Assembly (NCBI RefSeq): GCF_902506145.1
Contig: NZ_LR733548.1
Location: forward strand, 62,001 to 126,000
DNA length: 64,000 bases
Source: Burkholderia sp. 8Y
GTDB lineage: Bacteria > Pseudomonadota > Gammaproteobacteria > Burkholderiales > Burkholderiaceae
Reading direction: 5' to 3'
A program made the position numbers and the translations under genes. Of the stretch, positions 34,679-43,699 are shown one piece after another; the first letter of the stretch is position 1, and every line of letters begins with the position of its first letter. Under the pieces are notes generated by a model. That model made no database searches. It saw only the letters and a program-made list of their open reading frames with translations, and had not been told where the DNA came from.

Positions 34679-34755
34679 AACACAGCGCGATTGCGGGACG
34701 CCCCGGCATGCCCGAGAATGCACGGCAACTTTCTCGCCCGCTTTCCGCATCCGAC

Positions 34756-35655
34756 ATGGACCGTTTTCAGGCAATGTCGACCTTCGTCACGGTGGTCGAA
34801 ACCGGCGGCTTCGCGTCAGCCGCGCGCAAGCTCGATGTGTCGCCTTCGGTCGTGAGCCGCGTCGTCACGGAACTCGAAGAGCGGCTCGGCGTGCGGCTCC
34901 TCACACGCACCACGCGCGTCGTGCGTCTCACCGACGCCGGCAGCGGTTTCTTCGAAGACTGCCGGCGCATTCTCGGCGAAGTGGACACCGCCGAACTCGC
35001 CGCGCGAGGCACGCACGCGGCGCCGCGCGGCGTGCTCTCGCTGACCGCGCCGGTGCTCTTCGGCCGGCTGCATGTGACGCCCATCGTGCTCGACTACCTC
35101 TCGCGCTATCCCGAAGCCGACGCGAACTGCTGGTTCGTCGACCGCGTGGTGAATCTCGTCGACGAGGGCATCGACGTGGCCGTGCGCATCGCGCAGTTGC
35201 CCGATTCGTCGCTTCAGGCGATTCCCGTCGGACGCGTGCGGCGCGTGCTGTGCGCCTCGCCCGCCTATCTCGCGAAGCACGGCACGCCGGCGCGCCCCGA
35301 AGACCTCGACGCGCACACGATCATCGCGTCGACGGGCTCCTCGTCGCCGCCCGAATGGCGACTTCACGACGGCGAGCGCACGGTGATCGTCCGCACGCGA
35401 GCGCGCCTCGTCACGACGACGAACGATTCCGCCATCGCCGCCGCGCTCGCCGACTTCGGCATTGCGCGGCTCATGTCGTATCAGGTCGCGCAGCATGTGA
35501 GCGAAGGGCGGCTCGTGATCGTGCTCGCCGAGTTCGAGCCGCCGCCGCTGCCCATTCACCTCGTCCATCGCGAAGGACGTCACGTCACGCAGAAGGTCCG
35601 CGCGTTTCTCGATCTCGCCGTGGCGACGCTGCGCGCAGATGAATCGTTGCGCTAA
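34756..35655 (+). CDS. LysR-family transcriptional regulator
   Basis: A 299-residue regulator. The N-terminal winged helix-turn-helix reads FVTVVETGGFASAARKLDVSPSVVSRVVTELE (seen in pieces), with the typical RLLTRTTRVVRLTDAG following. The C-terminal effector domain (RGVLSLTAPVLFGRLHVTPI, GIDVAVRIAQLPDSSL) is of the CrgA/DmlR-like subgroup. ATG 34756 is preferred over the upstream start because the recognised fold begins there. It is in the same direction as the GST-fusion gene pair, 77 bp after it, and may regulate that pair. Confidence 0.92.
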   Translation: MDRFQAMSTFVTVVETGGFASAARKLDVSPSVVSRVVTELEERLGVRLLTRTTRVVRLTDAGSGFFEDCRRILGEVDTAELAARGTHAAPRGVLSLTAPVLFGRLHVTPIVLDYLSRYPEADANCWFVDRVVNLVDEGIDVAVRIAQLPDSSLQAIPVGRVRRVLCASPAYLAKHGTPARPEDLDAHTIIASTGSSSPPEWRLHDGERTVIVRTRARLVTTTNDSAIAAALADFGIARLMSYQVAQHVSEGRLVIVLAEFEPPPLPIHLVHREGRHVTQKVRAFLDLAVATLRADESLR

Positions 35656-35836
35656 ACGAGCTAAACGGCGCGCGTAGCGGCTTCGTGAATCTTTGAGGAA
35701 TCGAACGCCCGTTAGCGCGCGAGCCGTGCAAAATGGCGGCAAACCATGCAACATAGCTCTCTCGGCGGTTTTGCGCTCCCAGCCGCGTTCCGGCTCGACG
35801 AAACCGGCTCTTCCGAACCTCAACGGCTCACGCACC

Positions 35837-37312
35837 ATGACGAACCCGACCTCTCCTGTGAACGAACGCCCGCTCGACATGATCATCTTCGGCGGCGGCG
35901 GAGACCTGGCGGCGCGCAAGCTGCTGCCCGCGCTCTACATGGCGCACTCGCATTGCAACCTGCCCGCCGAAACGCGCATTCTCGCTATCGGCCGCAAGGA
36001 ATGGACGCGCGAAGATTATCTGAAGAACTTCATGGAGAAGCAGTCGCGTCCGTTCATCGACGAGAATGCGTTCGATGCGCAGTCCTGGGACAAATTTCTC
36101 GCACTGTTCGACTACGTGCGCGTCGATGTCGAGAACCCCGACGACTTCCGCCGGCTCGCCGAAGCCACGCGCCAGAACGCGCAGCGCGTGTTCTATCTCT
36201 CGACCTCGCCGGAACTTTTCACGACGATTTGCGACAACCTCGCGGCGGCGGGCATCGTCGACGATAAAGCGCGCGTCGTGCTGGAAAAGCCGCTCGGCCA
36301 TGATCTCGCTTCGGCGCGCGCCATCAACGACGCCGTTGGCCGGCACTTCAACGAAGATCAGATCTACCGCATCGACCATTATCTCGGCAAGGAAACGGTG
36401 CAGAACCTGATGGTCCTGCGCTTCGGCAATCCCATCTTCGGGCCGCTGTGGCAGGCGCCGTACATCAAAAGCGTGCAGATCACGGTGGCGGAGACGGTGG
36501 GCGTCGGCAGCCGCGCGGGCTTTTACGATCACACCGGCGCGCTGCGCGACATGGTGCAGAACCATTTGCTGCAACTGCTGTGCATCGTCGCGATGGAGCC
36601 GCCCGTTTCGCTCGATCCCGACGCCGTGCGCGACGAGAAGCTGAAGGTGCTGAAATCGCTGCGTCCGATGACCGTTTCCGACACCGCCCGCGACACCGTG
36701 CGCGGTCAGTACGCAGCGGGCGCGGTCGGCGGCGAGCCGGTCAAGGGCTACTTGCAGGAAGACAACGTGCCGCCTGACAGCCGCGCGGAAACCTTTGTCG
36801 CGTTGCGCGCGCATATCAACAACTGGCGCTGGGCGAACGTGCCGTTCTTCCTGCGCACGGGCAAGCGCATGCAGACGCGGCGCTCGGAAATCGTGATCGA
36901 CTTCGCGGATCTGCCGTTTTCCATCATCCCGAGCGGTCCGCGCAATTACGGCAATCGTCTCATCATCACGTTGCAGCCGGAGGAGTCCATCCAGTTGCAG
37001 ATGCTCGCGAAGGAACCCGGCAGCGGCATGCAGATGCTGCCCGTGAACCTGAATCTGGACCTTCAGCAGGCCATGACCCAGCGGCGCGCGGAAGCCTATG
37101 AACGCTTGCTGATCGACGTGATTCGCGGGCGGCTCACGCACTTCATGCGCCGCGACGAACTGGAAGCGGCGTGGGCGTGGGTCGAGCCGATTCTCGACGG
37201 CTGGAAGGAACTCGGCGACCGGCCGCGCGGCTACACGGCGGGCACGTTCGGGCCGGCGGCGTCTTCCGCGTTGATGGCGCGCGAGAATCTGGCTTGGGCC
37301 GAAGAAGGTTGA
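35837..37312 (+). CDS. zwf: Glucose-6-phosphate 1-dehydrogenase
   Basis: A 491-residue enzyme that oxidises glucose-6-phosphate to 6-phosphogluconolactone with NADP, the entry to the Entner-Doudoroff and oxidative pentose phosphate routes. The coenzyme loop is FGGGGDLAARKLLPALY (a G-G-G-G-D-L-A variant of GASGDLA). The substrate-binding catalytic motif RIDHYLGKE is at 178-186, with the EKPLGHD segment ahead of it. Full length. The neighbouring pgl and edd genes usually found with zwf are absent, so this is a stand-alone copy on this replicon, possibly a paralogue of a chromosomal one. Confidence 0.95.
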   Translation: MTNPTSPVNERPLDMIIFGGGGDLAARKLLPALYMAHSHCNLPAETRILAIGRKEWTREDYLKNFMEKQSRPFIDENAFDAQSWDKFLALFDYVRVDVENPDDFRRLAEATRQNAQRVFYLSTSPELFTTICDNLAAAGIVDDKARVVLEKPLGHDLASARAINDAVGRHFNEDQIYRIDHYLGKETVQNLMVLRFGNPIFGPLWQAPYIKSVQITVAETVGVGSRAGFYDHTGALRDMVQNHLLQLLCIVAMEPPVSLDPDAVRDEKLKVLKSLRPMTVSDTARDTVRGQYAAGAVGGEPVKGYLQEDNVPPDSRAETFVALRAHINNWRWANVPFFLRTGKRMQTRRSEIVIDFADLPFSIIPSGPRNYGNRLIITLQPEESIQLQMLAKEPGSGMQMLPVNLNLDLQQAMTQRRAEAYERLLIDVIRGRLTHFMRRDELEAAWAWVEPILDGWKELGDRPRGYTAGTFGPAASSALMARENLAWAEEG

Positions 37313-37501
37313 GCGCGCGGGTCGGCTGGCATGCTGCGGATTGCGGTGGATCACTGGGTCGTTCCGGGTGACGAGACCGATCTCGAATGGACGGCGAAGC
37401 AATAGGGCGCATGGCCATTCGAGCAGAGCAAGAAACGCCGATCGACATCGAAGCCGCTGTCGCGTTGCCGCTCGAGGCTTAAGCAAATCGACCGGATGAC
37501 A

Positions 37502-38800
37502 TCACCGCATCGCGGGGCGCGCTGCGCGCCGCGATGCCAGCGCCCTTCCCGCGCTCATCACCGCCGCCAGCACGCCGATTCCGCACAGGATGCCCGCGAG
37601 CCGCACCGCCGCGGGCATCGGATCGGACGACCAGTGGTGATCCTGCACGAACACCATGATGAACGCGATGGTGAATTGCCGCCCCACGTAGCTCGCGCCC
37701 TGCGCGCCCGTCTGCACGTGACAGCCGATCCACACGCCGGCGCATAGCGCGAGCATGCAAGCGGGCGCGTTGTCGCCGATGAGCGGCAGCAGCGCGAGAC
37801 TCGCCGCGCCCGCGAGCAGGCAGCCGAGCATGCGCTGCACCATGCGCGCCGCGATGGGCCGGCGCGTCGGCTTGCCGAGCGCCGATGCCGGCAGGATCAA
37901 CACGGCGATGGCCGTGACCATCGCCTGCGCGAAGCCCGGCAAGTTCCACGCATACGCCACGGACGCCAGTATCGCCACCGACCACGCCGCATGCCACGCG
38001 AGGCGCTTGCGCATGGCGTGGGCCGCGTGTTCGGCGCGTGCCGCGTGGGCTTGCACGATTGAAGCGGCATTCGATGCGATGACGGAGACGGTCGCCGGCT
38101 CGCGGCTCGATCCATCGACGCGATCCGCCGTCGATGCGGCCCGCGCGTTCGATCCAACCGCCGCCCCGCGCGACTGTCGATACCGCTGCGCCCCCGCGTG
38201 AAACAGCGCGGAAACCGCCACGCACGCGACGGTGCCGACGACGACCTCGGCCACGCGCAGCAACGCGAACGATGCCGTCGCCGAAGCCGACGCGAGCCGA
38301 TGCGCCTCGAACGTCACCATCAGCGACGTCACCGCGCCCAGCACCCACGCGTAGCCCGCGTCCGACACCAGCGCGCGATACACCGACACGCCCGCGATCA
38401 GCCCGAGCAACGGCACGAACAGCCACGGCGTGTCGCCGATGAGCGGTCCCGCCGTCGCGCCCAGCAACGCGCCCGCGAGCGTGCCGAGCACACGATGCAC
38501 GCCACGCTGCGCGCATGCCGAGAATTTCGACTGCATGACCGCGAAGCCGCTGATTGCCGCCCACCAGATGTTCTCAAGATGAAACGCGTACCCGAGCGCG
38601 ACGGCGAGCGCGACGGACGCCATCGCCTGCGTCGCGAAGAACGCGCGCGCGGGCGTCGTCCTGATTCCGGCGAGTTCGCGTCCGAGCGATACGAACGCCT
38701 CGCGCACGAGTTCCGCGACCGTATTGAATGCCGCGAATGCGCCGCGCGACGATGCCGCTGTGGCGGAAGGGCTGTGGATCGTCGAATGATCGTCGGGCAT
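37502..38800 (-). CDS. FUSC-family inner membrane protein
   Basis: A 432-residue protein with two similar halves of about five hydrophobic segments each. The first half starts near FATQAMASVALAVALGYAFH and contains WWAAISGFAVMQSKFSACAQRG with the family's RVLGTLAGALLG. The second repeats this as AARMVQRMLGCLLAG. This is the arrangement of FUSC/YccS/AaeB-like proteins linked to aromatic acid or fusaric acid efflux. Partner genes (AaeA-type fusion protein, outer-membrane factor) are not adjacent. It is divergent from wrbA with about 177 bp between. Confidence 0.85.
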   Translation of the reverse strand: MPDDHSTIHSPSATAASSRGAFAAFNTVAELVREAFVSLGRELAGIRTTPARAFFATQAMASVALAVALGYAFHLENIWWAAISGFAVMQSKFSACAQRGVHRVLGTLAGALLGATAGPLIGDTPWLFVPLLGLIAGVSVYRALVSDAGYAWVLGAVTSLMVTFEAHRLASASATASFALLRVAEVVVGTVACVAVSALFHAGAQRYRQSRGAAVGSNARAASTADRVDGSSREPATVSVIASNAASIVQAHAARAEHAAHAMRKRLAWHAAWSVAILASVAYAWNLPGFAQAMVTAIAVLILPASALGKPTRRPIAARMVQRMLGCLLAGAASLALLPLIGDNAPACMLALCAGVWIGCHVQTGAQGASYVGRQFTIAFIMVFVQDHHWSSDPMPAAVRLAGILCGIGVLAAVMSAGRALASRRAARPAMR

Positions 38801-38977
38801 CGTCGGCGGTGGCGAGGTTCTTGTCTGAGCGTAGACGCGGATCGGCGCGAGCGCAATGCATCGCTGCGTCGGGCACCATCCGCACGCCGATGCTATGGTT
38901 GAAAGCCCGCGCCGCCGCACGCTCGAATCTGCGCGGCCTTGTATCCCACTCAACCCGCGACACTCCGAGGACATCTC

Positions 38978-39583
38978 ATGGCGAAAGTACTGGTGCTCTA
39001 CTACTCGATGTACGGCCACGTCGAGACCATGGCGCAAGCGGTCGCCGAAGGCGCAGGCGGCGTACCGGGCGTCGAGGTCACGCTCAGGCGCGTGCCCGAA
39101 ACCATTCCGGCGGATCAGGCCGCCGTGATCGGCGTGAAGCTGGATCAGCAGGCGCCCGTCGCGACCATCGACGAGCTCGCGAACTACGACGCCATCATTT
39201 TCGGCACGCCCACGCGCTTCGGCAACATGGCCGGGCAGATGCGAACGTTCCTCGACCAGACGGGCGGCCTGTGGGTGAAAGGCGCGCTGGTCGGCAAGAT
39301 CGGCAGCGTGTTCACGTCCACGGCGTCGCAGCATGGCGGGCAGGAAACCACCATCACGTCGTTTCATACGACGCTCCTGCATCACGGGATGATCGTCGTC
39401 GGCGTGCCGTACGCGTGCGCCGCGCTCACGAACATGGCGGAAATCTCGGGCGGCACGCCGTACGGCGCGACGACGATCGTCGGTGCCGACGGCAAGCGTC
39501 AGCCGACGCAGAACGAACTCGACATCGCGCGGTATCAGGGCAAGCACGTCGCCGAACTGGCGATGAAGATCGCGGGCAAGTAA
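38978..39583 (+). CDS. wrbA: NAD(P)H:quinone oxidoreductase, type IV (WrbA)
   Basis: A 201-residue flavodoxin-like enzyme. The FMN phosphate loop is LVLYYSMYGHVETMAQAVAEG. Further WrbA signatures are IFGTPTRFGNMAGQMRTFLDQ, STASQHGGQETTI and the histidine-rich HTTLLHHGMIVVGVPYAC. It carries out two-electron reduction of quinones, protecting against oxidative stress. ATG 38978 has CGAGGAC upstream. Single-gene unit; a terminator hairpin lies about 180 bp downstream. Confidence 0.95.
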   Translation: MAKVLVLYYSMYGHVETMAQAVAEGAGGVPGVEVTLRRVPETIPADQAAVIGVKLDQQAPVATIDELANYDAIIFGTPTRFGNMAGQMRTFLDQTGGLWVKGALVGKIGSVFTSTASQHGGQETTITSFHTTLLHHGMIVVGVPYACAALTNMAEISGGTPYGATTIVGADGKRQPTQNELDIARYQGKHVAELAMKIAGK

Positions 39584-39760
39584 GCCGCTGGACTGACTGG
39601 CGCGGCCCGACAGATGCGCCGGTTCTGTTGGCCTTCACGCGACGTTTGCGATGCGCGCGATCCGCCTTCGCCCTGGCTACAGGCCGTGGCACCGTGACTG
39701 GCACGCTCGCTGCATATGAAACGCGTCGCACCTTGACTGCCTGCCACTGCAAGGCGCGAC

Positions 39761-39798
39761 CGGACCGGCTGCTTCGCGCGCCGGTCCGTTTCTTGTTT
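39761..39798 (+). terminator. Rho-independent terminator downstream of wrbA
   Basis: CGGACCGGC (39761-39769) pairs perfectly with GCCGGTCCG (39780-39788) across a 10-base loop, and is followed by TTTCTTGTTT. It is about 180 bp beyond the wrbA stop codon with no gene between them. Confidence 0.8.
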
Positions 39799-40536
39799 GG
39801 CGTTTGAAACTACCTTCTCGCATCCGCCGACCCTGCAATCCATAACCGATTTATCGTTTCGCTCCCTCTCGCGTCAACGTAACGCATCCGTTGCCCGGCA
39901 CCATCGTCCCGGTGCGTTTCAGGGACGGCGCGCTCGTGACGGAGGACGATCCGCGACTCGACGAAGCCACAGTCGATCGCGCAGTCGCAACTCGCGGCGG
40001 CTCAGGCGCGCAACGGCTATACATCGACGGACGCGGCGGGCGCCGGTCGCGTCCGAGCACGGCGTATCGCGGGACCTTGCGCGGATCGAACGAATGGCGC
40101 GGGCAAATCGCATTTTGGCTGCATATAATTCGGACACCAAATCAATCTGCGGCGTAGCCTTCCAGCGCAACGTCGCTATCACCGGGCGGCAGTGGTGCCG
40201 GGTGCGAACGACGTAGCGATTATAAAGTCCGCGACCGTAGCGACTCATGCGTATTCCCTCGGGCTAGTTCTCATCGCGGCGAACAGGCACCGCCTCTGGC
40301 CGATGTCATTCCGCTTCTCTGCACGCTAAACCGCTTGGCTTCGGCTCGCAGGACCATGTAGCGATTGCGTCGGACGTAAGCGGCAACGGTCGGCAGCCGA
40401 TCGCAAGCGCAGACCGCGTGGCACCCGCTGCCATCGCGGCAATCACGCGCCCCCGTTTGCCCCGATAAGCGATTGCGTCGAAACCCACGACCCTCTACTG
40501 TTGCCGACAGGAAGCGAAAAGGCGTACCGACCGCGC

Positions 40537-40579
40537 TCCCGAAAACGCTCACCGAAAGCCAATCCCGAAAGCCCTCACC
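40537..40579 (-). repeat. Two dispersed origin-type 17-mers upstream of the deaminase gene
   Basis: On the minus strand GGTGAGCGTTTTCGGGA lies at 40537-40553 and GGTGAGGGCTTTCGGGA at 40563-40579, 26 bp apart. Both match the origin array type. The second ends 18 bases before the deaminase start codon, so protein bound there would cover its promoter or ribosome-binding region. Confidence 0.85.
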
Positions 40580-40597
40580 TTTGCGAGACCCGACACC

Positions 40598-41131
40598 ATG
40601 AGCCTGACCGCCCCCGCCTCGCATCACGACACGCTGCCGCCACAGGGCCTCACGCCCACGCGCGAGCAGATCATCCGGCATCTGCGGCACGCGAGCGCCG
40701 TCGCCGAGCGCGCGACGCTGCTCGGGCATCATCCGTTCGGCGCGATTCTCGTCGGCCCGGATCAGGAAAGCGTGTTGATGGAACAAGGCAATGTCGATAC
40801 CGTCAATCACGCCGAATCGGTGCTCGCGCGCGTCGCGGCGCTCAACTTCACGCCGGACTATCTATGGGGATGCACGCTGTACACATCGGTCGAGCCGTGC
40901 TGCATGTGCGCGGGAACGGCGTACTGGGCGAACATCGGGCGGGTGGTGTACGGGCTGACCGAAGCGCGCCTCCTCGAAGCCACCGGCAACCACGCCGAGA
41001 ATCCCACGATGAGCGTCTCGTCACGCTACGTCTTCGACCATTGTCAAAAGCCGGTGGAGTTGATCGGTCCAATCGCAGAAGTCGAAGACGACGTGCTGCG
41101 CGTGCAGCGCACGTTCTGGTCGACGCGATAG
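40598..41131 (+). CDS. Nucleoside/cytosine deaminase family enzyme
   Basis: A 177-residue zinc deaminase. The HAE motif with H71 and the proton-shuttling E73 (NHAESVL) and the second motif PCCMC with C101 and C104 (SVEPCCMCAGTAYWANIGRV) complete the zinc site. Length and sequence fit guanine/cytosine deaminase-like proteins rather than tRNA-specific TadA, which usually lies beside other translation genes. The ribosome binding site is weak (GAGACCCGACACC). The origin-type repeats just upstream are unusual. It is convergent with the IclR gene. Confidence 0.88.
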   Translation: MSLTAPASHHDTLPPQGLTPTREQIIRHLRHASAVAERATLLGHHPFGAILVGPDQESVLMEQGNVDTVNHAESVLARVAALNFTPDYLWGCTLYTSVEPCCMCAGTAYWANIGRVVYGLTEARLLEATGNHAENPTMSVSSRYVFDHCQKPVELIGPIAEVEDDVLRVQRTFWSTR

Positions 41132-41154
41132 ACGCCACGCAAAGAAACGCGCGG

Positions 41155-41925
41155 CTAGATGACATTGAGCATGGAGAGCGCCGTCTCCTGCAACGGCTGC
41201 AGCACGCGGGCGAGCGCGGCCTCGCTCGTCTCCTTTCCGATGGGCATGTTCACGGATAACGCGGCGACCACCTGCCCGTGGCGATTCTTGATCGGCACCG
41301 CAACGCCGCGCACGCCCACCTGCAGTTGCTGTTCGAAGACCACGTAGCCGTCCACGCGCGCCTGCCGGATCTTGTCGTAGAGCGCATCCTTGTCGGTGAT
41401 GGTAGACGGCGTGAACGGCCGGAACTCCGTCGCGTCGAGCCATTTGCGCACCGCGTCCTCGTCCGGCCTGTAGGCGAGCATCACGAGGCCGGCCGACATC
41501 AGCGCCGCCGGCACGCGGGCGCCGAGCACGAAGCCCGTGGTCATCACACGCGAAGAACCGTTGCGCGCGATGATGACGAGATCCCATTCGTCGAGCACGC
41601 TCACGTAGACGTTCTCGTGAATCGACGCGCTCAAGTGCTGCAAATAAGGCTGCACGATGCGCGGCAGCCGCGCCGAGTCGAAGTACGACCAGCCGACGCG
41701 CAGCACGCGCGGCGTCAGATTGAAGAGCTTGCCGTCGGTCTGCACGTAGCCGAGATGCGCGAGCGTGAGCAGATAGCGGCGCGCCGCCGTGCGCGTCATG
41801 CCGGTGCGCGTGGCGGCTTGCGTCGGCGTCATGCGGGCGTGCTGGTCGTCGAAGGCTTCGAGGATCGCCAATCCCTTTTCCAGTCCAGCGATCCAGTCGC
41901 GTTTGTCGAGTGCCGGTTTCGTCAT
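41155..41925 (-). CDS. IclR-family regulator (PcaR/PobR-like)
   Basis: A 256-residue regulator. The N-terminal winged helix reads GLEKGLAILEAFDDQH, then MTPTQAATRTGMTRTAARRYLLTLAHLGYV (in two parts). The C-terminal IclR effector domain starts near NVYVSVLDEWDLVIIAR and ends with MLNVI. The sub-family with DWIAGLEKGLAIL is typically linked to protocatechuate or other aromatic acid catabolism. It is divergent from an MFS transporter of the MHS type, its most likely target. ATG 41925 is preferred over a start 36 bases upstream. Confidence 0.92.
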   Translation of the reverse strand: MTKPALDKRDWIAGLEKGLAILEAFDDQHARMTPTQAATRTGMTRTAARRYLLTLAHLGYVQTDGKLFNLTPRVLRVGWSYFDSARLPRIVQPYLQHLSASIHENVYVSVLDEWDLVIIARNGSSRVMTTGFVLGARVPAALMSAGLVMLAYRPDEDAVRKWLDATEFRPFTPSTITDKDALYDKIRQARVDGYVVFEQQLQVGVRGVAVPIKNRHGQVVAALSVNMPIGKETSEAALARVLQPLQETALSMLNVI

Positions 41926-42197
41926 ATGCGGTTCGCGCCTTCTGCTAGTGCTAACCCCCAAAGCGGTCGATCATCGACCACGTGCGTGCGATTATCGCGC
42001 ACAATTTATCACAAATCGTTGCCCGCTCGCGGCTGCGCTCTTATGCTCGGATCACTGTAAGGGACATGTTCGCGAGCCTGGCTCGACTGCGTTGCCGCCC
42101 TCCCACGCGGCGGCGCGCATCGCGCGACAATCGTAGACAAGAACAAACGACAGGCGCAGCAGAACCACTCGATAAACCATCATTCGGAGACACTTCA

Positions 42198-43604
42198 ATG
42201 GCTAGCCCTAAGGAAGAGGCGCACGGCGGCCGCCAGGCGAAAAAAGCGACGGCGAGCGGCTGGATCGGCTCGGCGCTCGAGTACTACGACTTTTTCATCT
42301 ACGCGCAGGCGGCGGCGCTCATCTTTCCGCAGTTGTTCTTTCCGTCGGGCAATCCGAAGGTGGCGATCGTCGCATCGCTCGCGACGTACGGAGTCGGCTA
42401 CGTCGCGCGTCCGATCGGCGCGTTCGTGCTCGGTCATCTGGGCGACACGCACGGCCGCAAGAACGTGCTGCTCATCTGCATGTTCCTGATGGGCTTCTCG
42501 ACGATGGCGGTCGGTCTCCTGCCGACGTATCACAGCGTCGGCATGCTCGCGCCGGCGTTGCTCGTCGTGCTGCGTCTGATTCAGGGCTTCGCGGTGGCGG
42601 GCGAAATCTCCGGCGCGAGCTCGATGATTCTGGAGCACGCGCCGTTCGGCCGTCGCGGTTACTACGCGAGCTTCACGCTTCAGGGCGTGCAGGCCGGCCA
42701 GATTCTGGCGGCGGCCGTGTTTCTGCCGCTCGCCGCGTTCATGCCCGAAGCCACGTTCAATTCCTGGGGCTGGCGTGTGCCGTTCCTGCTGTCGGCGCTG
42801 GTGCTGGTCGCGGGCTACATCATTCGTCGCGAAGTTCACGAAACGCCGGCCTTCGCCGCGGAAGACGCGCAGGGCGGTCTGCCGAAGTCGCCGATCAAGG
42901 AAGCGTTCGCGAACAGCACGCCCGACATGATCCGCGTCGTCTGCATGGCGCTGATGAACGTGATCCCGGTCGTCGCGACTATCTTCGGCGCGGCCTACGC
43001 GGTGCAGGCATCGTATGGCATCGGCTTCCAGAAGAGCGTGTATCTGTGGATTCCGGTCGTCGGCAACATTCTCGCCGTGGTGGTGATTCCGTATGTCGGC
43101 AATCTGTCCGATCGGATCGGCCGCCGCATGCCGATGATCGTCGGTTCGCTGCTCGCCGGTCTCCTCTCGTTCGCGTATCTGTACGCCATCAGCATCCGCA
43201 ACGTGCCGCTCGCCATCGTCATGTCGCTGCTGATGTGGGGCGTCGTGTACCAGGGCTACAACGCGATCTTCCCGAGCTTCTTCCCCGAGCTGTTCCCGAC
43301 GCGTTCGCGCGTCTCGGCGATGGCGATTGCGCAGAACATCGGCACCACGATTACCGCGCTGCTGCCCGCGCTCTTCGCGGCAGTCGCGCCGCCGGGGTCG
43401 TCGAACATTCCGCTCACGGTCGGCGCGCTGGCGTTCGGCGTGACGATCATCGCGGCGATTGCCGCGTGGTCGGCGCGCGAGACGTATCGCGTTCGCCTGG
43501 ACGATCTCGGCCAGAAAGACGCCGTGCCGATGACCGAGCAGGAATACGAGCGCATGCGCGCGGATTCGATGGCCGTCGAGAAGGTGGCCAAAGCGCACGC
43601 ATGA
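42198..43604 (+). CDS. MFS transporter, metabolite:H+ symporter (MHS) type
   Basis: A 468-residue, 12-helix permease. Signatures are SALEYYDFFIYAQAAALIFPQ in helix 1, GHLGDTHGRKNVLL in the loop 2-3, GFAVAGEISGASSMILEHAP, and the second-half loop GNLSDRIGRRMPMIVG. These place it with ShiA/ProP/citrate-type symporters of organic acids. The adjacent divergent IclR regulator suggests an aromatic or related acid as substrate. ATG 42198 follows GGAGACAC. A strong terminator follows at 43628. Confidence 0.93.
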   Translation: MASPKEEAHGGRQAKKATASGWIGSALEYYDFFIYAQAAALIFPQLFFPSGNPKVAIVASLATYGVGYVARPIGAFVLGHLGDTHGRKNVLLICMFLMGFSTMAVGLLPTYHSVGMLAPALLVVLRLIQGFAVAGEISGASSMILEHAPFGRRGYYASFTLQGVQAGQILAAAVFLPLAAFMPEATFNSWGWRVPFLLSALVLVAGYIIRREVHETPAFAAEDAQGGLPKSPIKEAFANSTPDMIRVVCMALMNVIPVVATIFGAAYAVQASYGIGFQKSVYLWIPVVGNILAVVVIPYVGNLSDRIGRRMPMIVGSLLAGLLSFAYLYAISIRNVPLAIVMSLLMWGVVYQGYNAIFPSFFPELFPTRSRVSAMAIAQNIGTTITALLPALFAAVAPPGSSNIPLTVGALAFGVTIIAAIAAWSARETYRVRLDDLGQKDAVPMTEQEYERMRADSMAVEKVAKAHA

Positions 43605-43627
43605 AGGTAGTTTGCATGTGTTCTAAC

Positions 43628-43648
43628 GGGCCCTTCGGGGCCCTTTTT
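43628..43648 (+). terminator. Rho-independent terminator after the MFS gene
   Basis: GGGCCC (43628-43633), tetraloop TTCG, GGGCCC (43638-43643) followed by TTTTTG. It lies 24 bases beyond the transporter stop codon. Confidence 0.9.
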
Positions 43649-43699
43649 GTTGCTTCGCGATACCATGCGAGCCACTTCATCCATGACGCGGAGGCATGA

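Larger units (their letters stand above)
39584..40597. other. 1-kb intergenic region
   Basis: Between wrbA and the deaminase I see a terminator hairpin (39761-39798), two reverse-oriented origin-type repeats at its right end (40537-40579) and no convincing gene. An 88-codon frame at 39891-40157 starts like a protein (MPGTIVPVRFRDGALVTEDD) but ends in an atypical sequence and has a poor ribosome binding site. Base composition falls below the neighbours around 40100-40260, which may reflect a decayed or foreign segment. Confidence 0.5.

Noticed and set aside
37331..37405. 24-codon frame after zwf
   Set aside because: Too short, no ribosome binding site, no signal peptide.
39891..40157. 88-codon frame in the 1-kb gap before the deaminase
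   Set aside because: Starts plausibly but lacks a ribosome binding site and recognisable features, and its second half reads like non-coding sequence.
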